Notes: generated by a model not told the origin, from the sequence alone. 64,000 nucleotides of DNA from Myxococcota bacterium (GCA_039030075.1 JBCCEW010000013.1:62001-126000); one strand, 5' to 3'. Shown: positions 32,642 through 41,822, counted from the first letter of the stretch. Numbers and translations are program-made.

Positions 32642-34622
32642 CGCCCGGGTCCGGGTACCAGATCGGGGACGTCCAGGCGCGCTCCTGCTGGGGAGCGGCG
32701 AGGACTGCGTCATCACACGCGGACGGCCGCTCGTCTTCCGGGAGGTCGAGGCACTGCCAGGTCGTGTAGCGGCAGCTCGGGTTCTCGAGGACGCGCGCGT
32801 AGTACACCGCCCCCCGGTCCGGGTCGAAGTCGGCGTCGCGCCAGACTCCACAGAGCGTGCGCGCGCCCTTCCCGCGCGGCTGACACGTCTCCGGGTCCAC
32901 GTCGGCGCGGTTCGGACCGCCAGCAACGTCGATCACCCGCTGATGGAGCTCGCCGTCGTCGTCGACCCAGCCCTTGATGATCTGGATCCGCTGCAAGAGA
33001 CCGCCGGGCGCGCGCGCCGTACCCAGGTCGCGGGTCGCCCACACGGCGAAGGTCGGCGGCTCGCCCGTGCGCGAAGGCGACAACACGCCGCCCATCGGAA
33101 TGCCCCCGGCCTCGGCCTGATCGAGCCGGTCGGCCGCGTCGCAGAGGTCGTCCGTGTAGTCCCAGCCGGCGTAGAAGCGGGGCCGGATCCGCGGCCCGCT
33201 GGTGCCGAAGACCTCACGCCGCTGCATCGCAGCGAACAGCGCCGGCCGCGAGTTCTCCTCGGCCCAGACGCCGATCAGACCGCCGGGACCGTTCGACGCA
33301 TTCCCCATCCGCCCGGGCTCGGCGGCCAGCCGCCCGTCGAGGACGCCGTCGGCCGTTCCGAGGTGGCCCGGGTAGCTGCGCTCCTCGACGCCGCCCGCCA
33401 TGCCGTTGTGGGTGTCGGTACTGGCGGTGAGCCCGAAGCGGAAGGGGTTCACTCCGATCCGGGCCTCTTCGGCCACGCCCTGGGTGAGCGCGTAGCGCAC
33501 GTAGCTGCGGGGCGAGAGACAGCTCGGCCCGAGACGCGGAATCGAATCCCCGATCGTGCCGTCCCAGCACGTACCCGGCAGCTCGTCGCCGAGTCGTTGG
33601 AAGGCCAGGTCCTCGAACTTCTCGAAGGCGCACAGCTCGTCTTCGGCGCCCAGGACGCCGTCGATCGAGACGCGACATTCGGAATCGCCCTTGTGCTGCA
33701 TCACCTCGACGATCGGCTCGATTCGCGCGCGCAGGCGCGCACGCTCGGCCTGGGCGGCGACGCTGCCGGCCCCCGGATAGTCGACCGAGAACATGCGTCC
33801 GTTCGAGATGTTCGAGTTGTGGGGAATCGCCAGGACGTCGCAGCCGTTTTCGGGCTCCACGCACACGTCGCGCAGCAGCTCCCAGAGCTCCCATTCACGG
33901 GTGGCCTCGAGGTAGCTGATCGGTCGGGACGGGACCTGGCGAGTCGCGAAGATCACGTTGCGATGGAGGTTCGATCCCAGGCGAAACGAGCTGTACTCGT
34001 AGCCGATGAAGGTGGTGCGACGGCACGCGGCCGTGGTGTCGTTCCATTCTTCGGCCGCGGCGATCGTCTCTCGCCAGGCTTCGGACACCGCCGTCTTGCA
34101 GCGCACGCCTTCCGGTCCGCACACCTCCTCGTCGCGCGAGGGGAACGGGTGCATGATCTGGATCGCCAGCGGGTTGTCGATGGGCGTCGTGCTGGTGCGA
34201 ATCGCCACGCAGAACTCGCGATCGTAGACCTCGGACTCGGGATCCTGACACAGGCGCTGCTCGCCCAGAAACTCGGCGTGGTCGGTGAGCGCGGCGAAGT
34301 CGAGGGGACGATCGATCCGCACCTCGCGGGTTCCCTTGCCGTCGTCGTCGTTCGGCGGGAGCAGGATCGGATCCCCGAAGGCGTAGCCATAGGCCTCGGT
34401 CGGCCGCACCCGCACCCCGTAGCCCGTGGCATCGCTCGACAGGGCCGTGTGTACGTGGAGGTCGCCGAAGAAGGCCCGCCGCCCGGGGTCGCGGTGATCG
34501 CACGCCACGGGTTCGATCTCGGGACTCTCCTGCACCTGGTACTCGGCGGGATCGATGGATTCGCCGCACCCGAGGGCGAGGAGAAGCAGGCCAACGGTCC
34601 AGTCGCGCGCCGGTCTGTGCAT
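32631..34622 (-). CDS. DUF3604 lipoprotein, divergent paralogue 3
   Basis: A 663-residue protein with a signal peptide and lipobox LLALGC (Cys ~19). [19 protein letters not shown] (~51-69) opens the DUF3604 domain; ALTDHAEFLGE, GYEYSSF, IPHNSNISNG and TASTDTHNG follow. It differs from the two other paralogues in the window: it is a true lipoprotein, lacks the [10 protein letters not shown] station and has an IPHNSN motif instead. Cysteines are abundant, as expected for an extracytoplasmic protein. It is divergent from a MATE transporter gene across 108 bases. A metal-dependent hydrolase is inferred from the PHP-like histidines. Confidence 0.88.
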   Translation of the reverse strand: MHRPARDWTVGLLLLALGCGESIDPAEYQVQESPEIEPVACDHRDPGRRAFFGDLHVHTALSSDATGYGVRVRPTEAYGYAFGDPILLPPNDDDGKGTREVRIDRPLDFAALTDHAEFLGEQRLCQDPESEVYDREFCVAIRTSTTPIDNPLAIQIMHPFPSRDEEVCGPEGVRCKTAVSEAWRETIAAAEEWNDTTAACRRTTFIGYEYSSFRLGSNLHRNVIFATRQVPSRPISYLEATREWELWELLRDVCVEPENGCDVLAIPHNSNISNGRMFSVDYPGAGSVAAQAERARLRARIEPIVEVMQHKGDSECRVSIDGVLGAEDELCAFEKFEDLAFQRLGDELPGTCWDGTIGDSIPRLGPSCLSPRSYVRYALTQGVAEEARIGVNPFRFGLTASTDTHNGMAGGVEERSYPGHLGTADGVLDGRLAAEPGRMGNASNGPGGLIGVWAEENSRPALFAAMQRREVFGTSGPRIRPRFYAGWDYTDDLCDAADRLDQAEAGGIPMGGVLSPSRTGEPPTFAVWATRDLGTARAPGGLLQRIQIIKGWVDDDGELHQRVIDVAGGPNRADVDPETCQPRGKGARTLCGVWRDADFDPDRGAVYYARVLENPSCRYTTWQCLDLPEDERPSACDDAVLAAPQQERAWTSPIWYPDPGAKG

Positions 34623-34730
34623 CGCCTCTCAGTAGCCTTTCCCTCGGTAGAGGACCAGGGCCGACGGGGAGAGTTGGCCTACGTTTCCGGGCTCGCGACG
34701 GCCCGCCCGCGTCGCCCAGGGAGACGGCCG

Positions 34731-36095
34731 ATGCCCGCGCCACAGCAGGGAACCCTGCGCCAGGAAATCCGCAAGATGGCGGTTCTCGGGGTTCCCGTCG
34801 CGGCCACCCAGCTGTCCACGATGATGCTCGGGTTCGTCGACACCGTCATGGTGGGACGCGTCTCGGTCGAGGCTCTCAGCGCGGCCGCCCTCGCGAACGT
34901 GTGGATCTTCGGGACGCTGATGCTCGCGAACGGGATCCTGATGGGGCTCGACCCGGTCGTCGCGCAGGCCCACGGGGCAGGCGATGGAGACCGCGCCGGA
35001 CGCGCGCTGCAGACCGGCCTGATCCTCGCGCTGCTCTTGTCGGTACCGATCGCGATCGCCTGGCTCTACACCGATCGTTTCCTGCTGGCGACGGGCCAGG
35101 ACCCGCGCCTGGTCGCGCTCGCCCACGAGTACACGGGCGTACAGATTCTGGGGATCCCGTTCTTCCTGACCTACGCCGCGCTGCGCCAGTACCTTCAGGG
35201 CCGCGAGCACATGCGCGCCGCGTTGTGGGTGATCCTGATCGCGAACGGCTTCAACGTGCTGTTCAACTGGATGTTCATCTTCGGCAACGGCGGATTCCCG
35301 GCCCTCGGCCTCTACGGCGCCGGCATCGCCACCACGGCCACGCGCATCCTGAGCTTCGTCGGTCTCCTGGTCTGGACGCTGGGGTTCGGGCTGCATCGCG
35401 GAGCCTGGGTCCCCTGGTCGCGCGAGACCTGGAACCCGCGTCGCATCGCCCAACTCCTGCGGATCGGCTTCCCGGTCGGGCTCCAGGTGTCCTTCGAGAT
35501 GTGGGCGTTTCAGGCCGCCGCCCTGCTCGCGGGGCGCCTGGGCGAGGTCCCCCTCGCGGCACACACGATCGCGATCAACATGGCCGCGCTCTCGTTCATG
35601 GTGCCCCTCGGTCTCGCCCAGGGAGCCGCCACCCGGGTCGGCAACCGGATCGGCGCGGGAGATCCACGCACGGCGCAGCGGGCCGCCTGGGTCTCGCTGG
35701 CCATGGGCGCGGCGTTCATGTGCCTCGCGGCCTTGACCTTCGTCTTGCTCCGCGACGTTCTGCCGCGCATCTACACGACGGAGCGGGTCGTGCTCGAGGC
35801 CGCGTCGGCGATCCTGCCGATCGCCGCGGCCTTCCAGATCTTCGACGGCACCCAGGCCGTCGGTTGCGGAATCCTGCGTGGGATGGGACGCGTACGACCG
35901 GCGATGATCTTCAACCTGGTCAGCTACTGGTGCCTCGCCCTTCCCCTCGGCGCCTGGTTGGCGTTCTCCCAGGGCTGGGGTCTCGCGGGGATCTGGTGGG
36001 GCCTGGTGCTGGGCCTGGGCGTCGTGGCGACCTCGCTGGTCGCGTGGATCCGCGTGCGCGGGCCCGCGCACGCCACCGCATTGGTCACGGCCTGA
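34731..36095 (+). CDS. MATE family multidrug/organic-compound efflux transporter
   Basis: A 454-residue protein with twelve membrane segments of the MATE family. The first helix region PVAATQLSTMMLGFVDTVMVGR, the GLDPVVAQAHGAGD loop and, in the second half, PVGLQVSFEMWAFQAAALLAGRLG and PLGLAQGAATRVGNRIGAGD are typical repeat landmarks of NorM-type members. MATE proteins export cationic drugs or metabolites using Na+ or H+ gradients. CAGGGAG lies ahead of the ATG. It is divergent from the DUF3604 lipoprotein gene and may export a product linked to that gene, although co-location is the only support. Confidence 0.9.
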   Translation: MPAPQQGTLRQEIRKMAVLGVPVAATQLSTMMLGFVDTVMVGRVSVEALSAAALANVWIFGTLMLANGILMGLDPVVAQAHGAGDGDRAGRALQTGLILALLLSVPIAIAWLYTDRFLLATGQDPRLVALAHEYTGVQILGIPFFLTYAALRQYLQGREHMRAALWVILIANGFNVLFNWMFIFGNGGFPALGLYGAGIATTATRILSFVGLLVWTLGFGLHRGAWVPWSRETWNPRRIAQLLRIGFPVGLQVSFEMWAFQAAALLAGRLGEVPLAAHTIAINMAALSFMVPLGLAQGAATRVGNRIGAGDPRTAQRAAWVSLAMGAAFMCLAALTFVLLRDVLPRIYTTERVVLEAASAILPIAAAFQIFDGTQAVGCGILRGMGRVRPAMIFNLVSYWCLALPLGAWLAFSQGWGLAGIWWGLVLGLGVVATSLVAWIRVRGPAHATALVTA

Positions 36096-36099
36096 GGTC

Positions 36100-36726
36100 T
36101 CACGCGTCCGACTGGCGCCGAAACACCAGCGCGCGGTTGTTCGCCGGCATCGGCACCACCCGCTCCAAGGCAAACCCGCGGGCGTCGGCTTCCGCTGCCA
36201 CGTGCTCCTGATCGCGAACGCCCCATGCCGGATCCCGCTCGCGCAGACTCGCATCGAAGGCCGCGTTGCTGTCCGACGTGTGGGCGCCGTGTTCCCGGTA
36301 GGGTCCGTAGAGCACGAGCGGCGCAGCAGATCCCAAACAGTCTCGTGCACCCGTGAGCAGCGCCAGCGCCGCTTCCCAGGGTGCGATGTGGATCATGTTG
36401 ATGCAGAGGACGGCATCGGCGCGTTCGACCGGCCAGGGGCGCTCGGCGACGTCGAGCCGAAGTGGCGCGGACAGGTTGGAGACGCCGGCATCGGCGCGCC
36501 AGGCCGCGATGCTGGCCAACGCCGTCGGGTCGCGATCCGTGGGCTGGAAGGTGAGCCCGGGAAAACGGCGCGCGAAGGCGACGGCGTGTTGCCCGGTCCC
36601 ACTCGCCACTTCCAGCACCAGCCCCTGCGCGGGGAGCGCGTCCGCCAGCACGGAGAGGATCGGCGCCGTATTGCGTCCGGTCGCGGGCGCGTGCCGTCGG
36701 GCGTCTCCCGCGTCGCTGTCTCCCAC
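36100..36726 (-). CDS. DUF938-family SAM-dependent methyltransferase-like protein
   Basis: A 208-residue protein matching DUF938: GRNTAPILSVLADALP, LEVASGTGQHAVAFARRFP (SAM motif I, ~38-56), FQPTDRDPTALASIAAW, CINMIHIAPWEAALALL and LVLYGPYREHGAHTSDSNAAFDASL. The fold is a class I methyltransferase; no substrate is known for the family. It starts at GTG only five bases after the TIGR04073-like gene on the same strand, so the two are probably one transcript. It is convergent with the MATE gene (four bases between stops). Confidence 0.85.
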   Translation of the reverse strand: MGDSDAGDARRHAPATGRNTAPILSVLADALPAQGLVLEVASGTGQHAVAFARRFPGLTFQPTDRDPTALASIAAWRADAGVSNLSAPLRLDVAERPWPVERADAVLCINMIHIAPWEAALALLTGARDCLGSAAPLVLYGPYREHGAHTSDSNAAFDASLRERDPAWGVRDQEHVAAEADARGFALERVVPMPANNRALVFRRQSDA

Positions 36727-36731
36727 GCCGA

Positions 36732-37172
36732 CTAGCGGTGCCCTTCCGGGAGATCGACTCCCATGGCACGAGGCGGCACGTCTTCGAGCGCGGCTGCGGG
36801 CGTGGCCGGACGAATCCAGGGACGCGTCGGCCAGAAGAACGTCGCCAGGTCGAAGGTCCCCAGCCCGAACCGGATGAACATCGCGCCCACACCGACGAAA
36901 CCACCGGTGGTGGTGCCCACCGGAATGTCCAGCAGGGTCTCACCGTGGATGCTCGCCCGCAGACCCTCTTTGTAGGCCTGGCTGTAGATCTCGGTGGGGG
37001 CGGTGGCGATGTTGATGAAGCCGCGGTTGAGCTTGTTCAGCGCCTCGACGTAGTAAGGCCGGTTGTCGGTCCAGTAGCGACCGGTGCCCGCCACGGCCGG
37101 ACCGGCCCAGGCCAGTGTCAGGAGGCCCACCACCGCGCCGGCCAGCGCTCGCGAGCGAACAGCATGCAACAT
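36732..37172 (-). CDS. Exported protein resembling the TIGR04073 exosortase-associated family
   Basis: A 146-residue protein with a clean signal peptide ending at AVAG. The mature part has LNKLNRGFINIATAPTEIY, close to the K-x-x-RG-x-x-N-x-x-T-x-x-x-E-I-x pattern of the TIGR04073 family, and a glycine-rich hydrophobic stretch (TTTGGFVGVGAMFIRFGLGTFDL) consistent with membrane association. TIGR04073 proteins occur in genomes with exosortase/PEP-CTERM systems, and a PEP-CTERM protein lies at 55906-56520. TAGACT further upstream may be its -10. The family match is by eye, and the function is unknown. Confidence 0.6.
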   Translation of the reverse strand: MLHAVRSRALAGAVVGLLTLAWAGPAVAGTGRYWTDNRPYYVEALNKLNRGFINIATAPTEIYSQAYKEGLRASIHGETLLDIPVGTTTGGFVGVGAMFIRFGLGTFDLATFFWPTRPWIRPATPAAALEDVPPRAMGVDLPEGHR

Positions 37173-37305
37173 CCGGATCTCCTCACCGCGTCATGCGGGC
37201 CCGACCAGTCTACTCCAAGCCGGCCCGTGGCCCCGACACGTCCGGGCTGGCCCGGGGGCCCCGGAATGGTGCAGACTCGAACCTACCGGCAGCCAGGAGA
37301 CCCCC

Positions 37306-37857
37306 ATGAAGGCCGAAGAGTGCATCCTGTTCAGTGGCGCAGCCAACGGTTCCGAAGCCGCCTTCGGCGCCGCCGCCGAGCGCCACGGCGTCGCCGAGGT
37401 GAACTTCAGCTTCGAGGGCCACAACGACGCCCGCACCCGGGGCATCCGCGTGCTGACCGAGCCCGAACTCAAGCAGGGAGACGTCAGCCTGACCTACGTC
37501 AGCCGGCTGATGCACCGCGAGTTCCGCGACACGCGTCTATTCCGGCGCGTGCTCCAGAGCATCTGGCACCAGGTCAACAGCGGCCACGAGATCTTCGTGG
37601 TGGGTCGGATCCTCGAGGACGACACGGTCAAGGGCGGAACCGGCTGGGGCGCCGAGTTCGCGAAGCTTTGCAACAAGCCGCTCTACGTGTACGACCAGCT
37701 GAAAGAAGGCTGGTTCCGCTGGAACGGCGACGCCTGGGAGTCCACCGAGCGGCCCCCCGTGATCACCCAGCCCCGCTTCACCGGAACCGGAACCCGCTTT
37801 CTCGAGGCGCACGGCAAGGACGCCATCGACGAGCTCTTCGCCCGCTCGTTCCGCTAG
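37306..37857 (+). CDS. Uncharacterised protein, possible SLOG/DprA-like Rossmann fold
   Basis: A 183-residue cytoplasmic protein behind AGGAG. The N-terminus ILFSGAANGSEAAFGAAAER looks like the phosphate-binding GGAxGxD-type loop of SLOG/DprA-like Rossmann proteins, followed by VNFSFEGHNDARTRG, a helix with SRLMHREF, the strand GHEIFVVGRI, and TVKGGTGWGAEFAKLCNKPLYVYDQ, which resembles the second nucleotide-side loop. A C-terminal strand set (GWFRWNGDAWEST) is added. SLOG proteins bind or process nucleotide-derived ligands. The assignment is by pattern only, and there is no obvious partner gene. Confidence 0.55.
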   Translation: MKAEECILFSGAANGSEAAFGAAAERHGVAEVNFSFEGHNDARTRGIRVLTEPELKQGDVSLTYVSRLMHREFRDTRLFRRVLQSIWHQVNSGHEIFVVGRILEDDTVKGGTGWGAEFAKLCNKPLYVYDQLKEGWFRWNGDAWESTERPPVITQPRFTGTGTRFLEAHGKDAIDELFARSFR

Positions 37858-37933
37858 CGCCGCGGACCTCGCCCCGACCTACCGCTCTGGATTCGACGTC
37901 AGCGCACGCGCCGCTGTCTCACGCGCCGCAACC

Positions 37934-38305
37934 TCACGCGCCAATATGGAAGGCGCAGAGCTTGTTGCCGTCGTGGTCCCGGAAGTAGCCGAAGTGCCCC
38001 ATCCCGCCGCGGAGGCCCGGGGCGCCTTCGTCGCTGGCGCCGAGTTCGAGCGCGCGGGCGTGGACCGCGGCTACGGCTTCCGCGCTCCCGGCATTGAGAG
38101 CGACCATCACGCCGTTGCCCACCGTGGCCGTCTGTTCGTCGTAGGGCTTGCAGACCGCCAGCATGCCCTTCCCCATGTCGCTGGCCCAGACCACCATTCG
38201 CCCGTCGTTCATGATCTGCTTCATCGACAACGTCTCGAGCAGTGCGTCGTAGAACGCGATGGCTCGGTCGAGGTCGTTGCTTCCCAGAGTGACGTATCCA
38301 ACCAA
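37934..38305 (-). CDS. Single-domain VOC protein
   Basis: A 123-residue VOC protein (VTLGSNDLDRAIAFYDALLE at the start, GHFGYFRDHDGNKLCAFHIG at the end), the typical glyoxalase/bleomycin-resistance-like fold that works as a dimer. The start is TTG, supported by AAGGAA eight bases ahead. It lies 24 bases after the aldo/keto reductase gene on the same strand and is probably co-transcribed with it. The Glu ligand position near the C-terminus is replaced (CAFH), so the metal site may be altered. Confidence 0.82.
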   Translation of the reverse strand: MVGYVTLGSNDLDRAIAFYDALLETLSMKQIMNDGRMVVWASDMGKGMLAVCKPYDEQTATVGNGVMVALNAGSAEAVAAVHARALELGASDEGAPGLRGGMGHFGYFRDHDGNKLCAFHIGA

Positions 38306-38329
38306 GGGGAGTTCCTTTCGAAGAGCGCG

Positions 38330-39376
38330 CTAGGCGAAGAAACGGGTGGATTCGGCGGCCGCTCGGAAGTTCTCCTCGAAGTGACCGAACGAGTGCATAT
38401 CGGCGTTCACCACGTCTAGCCCGTGGGCGAGCACATAGGCGTAGCTGCGCTGGAACGGAGACAACCCCGACTCGAGGAAGGCCTGCTCGTAGTGATCGTC
38501 GAAGGCGTCGGGCTTCCCCCAACCGAGGAACTTGCGCCCCGCCAGGTAGCGTCCGGCCTTCATGCCGACCAGCCCGATCCCGGCCGCCCGAGCCCGATCG
38601 AGCAGCGGCCCCAAACCGACGAGCGTCTTCGTGCCGGGCAGGATCCCGCGGTCCTCCCAGTCGTACCAACCGGCGGGCGTGATCGCGATCATCGCCAGGC
38701 TGTACGCGCCCGAAGCGATCGCCGCCTCGAGGACCTGCTCGGCGTTCTGATGGGTGCTGAGACCGAGGTGCCGGACCTTCCCGGCGGCCTTCGCGCGCTC
38801 GAACGCGGTCTGGATCTCGTCACTCTGGATGAAGCTCGGGTTGTTCGCGCCCATCACGTAGTAGGCGTCGACCGAGTCGACGCCGAGTTCGCGCAGGCTC
38901 TCGTCCATGTATCCCAGCCAGGCGTCTGCGGCCGCCTTCGCCTTCGCCGGGGTCACCGTCTCATCGGGCGCGATCTCGCGCGTCGGAATCGCCTTCGAGA
39001 TCAAGAAGACGCGATCGCGCGCCTTCTTCAGGAACGGCGCCAGATTCTCCTCGGCGTCGCGGTAGTAGCCGCGGAAGCCCACGTCGAACACGTTGACCCC
39101 GGCATCCAGCGCCGCAGCGAGCAACTCGTCCTTCCGTCCGCGCGAGAGAGCCGCACCACAACCGAACACCAGGCGGCTCGCCTGGAAGCCGGTGCGCCCG
39201 AGGTTTCGGTAGGCCATCGGCGGGAGCGTGCCGACCCCGCCGGCGCTCTTCGCCGCGTACACGGCCGCGCCGGCATCGCGCGATCGGAGCAGGGTCTTCG
39301 CGCCCACTCCCAGCATGGCGAGCCCTTGAAGGAACCGACGACGGCTCGTGCCGTCTCCCGTGTTCGGAATCCGCAT
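38330..39376 (-). CDS. Tat-exported aldo/keto reductase
   Basis: A 348-residue protein with a twin-arginine signal (TSRRRFLQGLAMLGVGAKTLL) and GGAGG ahead of the ATG. The mature part is an aldo/keto reductase: MAYRNLGRTGFQASRLVFGCG, VNVFDVGFRGYY (catalytic Asp/Tyr), LISKAIPTRE (Lys) and YYVMGAN at the His position. Export of an NAD(P)H-type enzyme through Tat with its cofactor is seen in some families. The altered His site (MGAN) means catalysis may differ from classical members. It is followed by a VOC gene in the same direction. Confidence 0.85.
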   Translation of the reverse strand: MRIPNTGDGTSRRRFLQGLAMLGVGAKTLLRSRDAGAAVYAAKSAGGVGTLPPMAYRNLGRTGFQASRLVFGCGAALSRGRKDELLAAALDAGVNVFDVGFRGYYRDAEENLAPFLKKARDRVFLISKAIPTREIAPDETVTPAKAKAAADAWLGYMDESLRELGVDSVDAYYVMGANNPSFIQSDEIQTAFERAKAAGKVRHLGLSTHQNAEQVLEAAIASGAYSLAMIAITPAGWYDWEDRGILPGTKTLVGLGPLLDRARAAGIGLVGMKAGRYLAGRKFLGWGKPDAFDDHYEQAFLESGLSPFQRSYAYVLAHGLDVVNADMHSFGHFEENFRAAAESTRFFA

Positions 39377-39515
39377 CGAGAACACCTCCAGCGACGCGCA
39401 CTGCGTCTTGCACCCACGCACCCGACTTCGATGCGGCCGGCGCGTCGGAAGGTAGCTGGCGGGGCGGTCCGCTCCCAATCCACCCGTGCAACACGCCCCG
39501 TCCGGGACGACGCGG

Positions 39516-40157
39516 CTACCAGGGCAAGACGCTCTCGTGCTCGGTCACCCGCACGATGGCCGCCTGGGCTCCGCGCGCGGTCAGTTCCTGGTGCCAGGCG
39601 GCCAACCCGCCCGCGTCGACCTCGGTGGCGTGCACTTCCGTCACGAGGTCGTAGGCCGGGTCACTCCCGAGCGCGCGGTTCTGCAGGCACGCGCGCGGTC
39701 CGGCGGCGGTGTCGAGCAGCCCGGACAGGAACTTCGACTCGTACTCGGCCACGAAATCGGCGGCCGCCTCACCCCCCGCCCGCTTCACCAACGCCAGCAC
39801 CCGGGTGCCATCGCTTCCCACCGACGCCTCCTCCACCCAGCGCTCCTCGACCGCAAAGAAGGTGTTCGCCGGCCGGTCCATGAACGACACCTCGTCTTGC
39901 AGGATCCTCTCGCCGACCGGGGTCTGTAGTCGCGCCTGCACGTCGAGCGCACCCTGCGGACCGTGGTACCAGAAGGACGTCACGACGTCGGCGGCGAACG
40001 CACCAGCGCACACCTCGGCCACGTGATGCCGCAGGTAGCGCTTCGTGCCCTCCAACACCGTCTCGATGGCCAGGGGCGCGTGGACCTGCTCGTAGTGGTC
40101 CCGAAACGCCTCACGTTCGAGGCCAGGCTTGCGGACGATCAACGCGAGAGTCTTCAC
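39516..40157 (-). CDS. EthD-domain protein
   Basis: A 213-residue protein starting at GTG behind AGGGGA. The first half, TLALIVRKPGLEREAFRDHY to VSFMDRPANTFFAVEE, is an EthD-type dimeric alpha-beta barrel with the HAPL motif (YEQVHAPLAIE). The second half (TRVLALVKRAGGEAAADFV and on) looks like a second, weaker copy. EthD accompanies cytochrome P450 EthB in fuel-ether degradation, and relatives act as small-molecule isomerases or carriers. It shares a 213-base divergent region with the amidohydrolase gene, which contains the GCAAG palindrome. Confidence 0.75.
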   Translation of the reverse strand: MKTLALIVRKPGLEREAFRDHYEQVHAPLAIETVLEGTKRYLRHHVAEVCAGAFAADVVTSFWYHGPQGALDVQARLQTPVGERILQDEVSFMDRPANTFFAVEERWVEEASVGSDGTRVLALVKRAGGEAAADFVAEYESKFLSGLLDTAAGPRACLQNRALGSDPAYDLVTEVHATEVDAGGLAAWHQELTARGAQAAIVRVTEHESVLPW

Positions 40158-40242
40158 AGCAGTCCCCTTTTCTTGCTCCAGCGAACCGCGCAGCCCGCCC
40201 GCCCGGGAGTCTCGCGGGCATTCTCGACTCGCGCCGGCACAT

Positions 40243-40260
40243 ACGCAAGCTTCCTTGCGT
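40243..40260. promoter_or_regulatory. Perfect palindrome ACGCAAG-CTTC-CTTGCGT, probable operator
   Basis: A seven-base perfect inverted repeat with a four-base spacer in the divergent region between the EthD gene and the amidohydrolase gene. A related ACGCAA lies just downstream at 40270. The core GCAAG-N4-CTTGC recurs upstream of the response regulator gene at 45153-45166, and both spacers begin with CT. It is a good candidate binding site for that regulator. Confidence 0.6.
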
Positions 40261-40370
40261 GGTGGAGACAACGCAAAGACCGGGGTTTCCGTCGATGAAT
40301 TCATGACGAGGGTCGCATCTCTCTCAAGTCGAGTTGCGTGCTGGCGATAACTCGGTTGGGAGGGCCGCAC

Positions 40371-41822
40371 GTGTTCCAGGGTTTCACCGTCATCGACGCC
40401 GACAGCCACAAATGCGAGAACCCCCCTGTCTTCTTCGACTTCATCGAAAGACCGTACCGGGCTCGCATCTCGATCCTTCGTGATCGCTACGGAGAGCAGC
40501 GCTTTCAGATCCGCGATGCCGACCCGGTCACTGGAAAGCCCGAGTTCGATCGCACCTTCCTGCAGATCGAGGGCTACGGGAAAGGCACCTATCGCCCCTA
40601 CCACGCCGAGACCACGTTGGGCGGCCTGTTCAACCGCATTCGTCTCGAGCACATGGAGCGCGAAGGGATCGATCATCAGGTGATCTACGGCTCGGTTCCG
40701 CTCGCGTTCAACGCGTTGATCGACCGAGAACTCGCGGTGGCCCTGTGTCGCGCCTACAACGACTACATCGACGCCGACACCCGGGCGCACAGCGATCGCT
40801 TGCACCCGATCGCCGTGCTCCCGATCCAGGATCCGACCGCCGCCGTCGAGGAGATGCGCCGCTGCGTCGAAGAGCTCGGTATGGTCGGCGTGACCATGGC
40901 GCCCCACGTACCGGCGCCCCACCCCGACGCGCCCGAGGCGTTCCCCAAGCTCCGCGTCCCGAAGGCGCTCTCGCACCCCGACTTCGCGCCGATCCTCGCC
41001 GAGGCCGAGCGCCTCGACGTCGCGATCGGGCTGCACGGCGCGCCCGGGATGCAGCTGGCCGGCGGCAGTTCGGACCAGCTCGACAGCTTCACGCTGGTGC
41101 ATGTGTTCGCAAATCGTTCCATGCAGCAGATGGCGCTCGCGAAGCTGATCTTCGACGGAACTCTCGAAGCCTTCCCGAAGCTGCGCTTCGGATTCCTCGA
41201 AGCCGGCGTGGGTTGGCTCCCGGACCTGATGCACAGCCTCCACGAGCACTGGGAGAAGCGCATCTTGCACTTCGACCCTTCCGTCGAGCCTTCGATCAAG
41301 GATTTCGTCCGCGAGTTCGCACGCGAGCGTGACTGCGCGGGAGAACTCGGTCTCTGGCGGAAGGTGCGCCAGGTCCGCAACGTGCTGTCCCGGGAGCGCG
41401 ACGATCGGGCGTCACGGGACGAGATCGAAGCGTTCCGCAACGAGCACCCGCGGCTCCCGCGCGACCCGACGGAGTACCTCGCGCGCGGCCAGATCTTTGC
41501 CTCCCTCGAGCCCGACGACCCGGCGCCGCTCTACCTGGAGCGCGCCCTCGGCCCAGCGGCTCGGCAGATCCCCTGCTTCGCCGTCGACTACGGACACTGG
41601 GACGCGACGCTCGAGAACTGTGTCGCCCTGGTGGCCGAGCGCCCCGGGATCGATGCCGACCTCGCGCGTCGACTGCTCTCCCAGAACGCCCTCGATCTCT
41701 ACGGGCCGCGACTCGCAGCCCGGATCGGTGAACACCCCATCCCCCGACCGGAACGGAGAAGCCGCTATGTCCGAACGAACCCAGAAGACATTCAACCCCT
41801 TCCGCGTCCTCAGCAACTCTGA
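40371..41822 (+). CDS. Amidohydrolase_2 family metal-dependent hydrolase
   Basis: A 483-residue cytoplasmic TIM-barrel protein. VIDADSHKCENPPVFFDFIE at the N-terminus is the metal-site start in the D-x-x-H form common to this subgroup, followed by RIRLEHMEREGIDHQVIYGS, AVLPIQDPTAAVEEMRRCV, IGLHGAPG, LRFGFLEAGVGWLPDLM and CFAVDYGHWDATLENC (catalytic Asp region). Relatives include ACMSD-type decarboxylases and hydrolases of aromatic breakdown. The GTG start is set by GGGAGGG six bases ahead. Its 3' end overlaps the ferritin-like gene by 56 bases, so they are co-translated. Confidence 0.87.
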   Translation: MFQGFTVIDADSHKCENPPVFFDFIERPYRARISILRDRYGEQRFQIRDADPVTGKPEFDRTFLQIEGYGKGTYRPYHAETTLGGLFNRIRLEHMEREGIDHQVIYGSVPLAFNALIDRELAVALCRAYNDYIDADTRAHSDRLHPIAVLPIQDPTAAVEEMRRCVEELGMVGVTMAPHVPAPHPDAPEAFPKLRVPKALSHPDFAPILAEAERLDVAIGLHGAPGMQLAGGSSDQLDSFTLVHVFANRSMQQMALAKLIFDGTLEAFPKLRFGFLEAGVGWLPDLMHSLHEHWEKRILHFDPSVEPSIKDFVREFARERDCAGELGLWRKVRQVRNVLSRERDDRASRDEIEAFRNEHPRLPRDPTEYLARGQIFASLEPDDPAPLYLERALGPAARQIPCFAVDYGHWDATLENCVALVAERPGIDADLARRLLSQNALDLYGPRLAARIGEHPIPRPERRSRYVRTNPEDIQPLPRPQQL

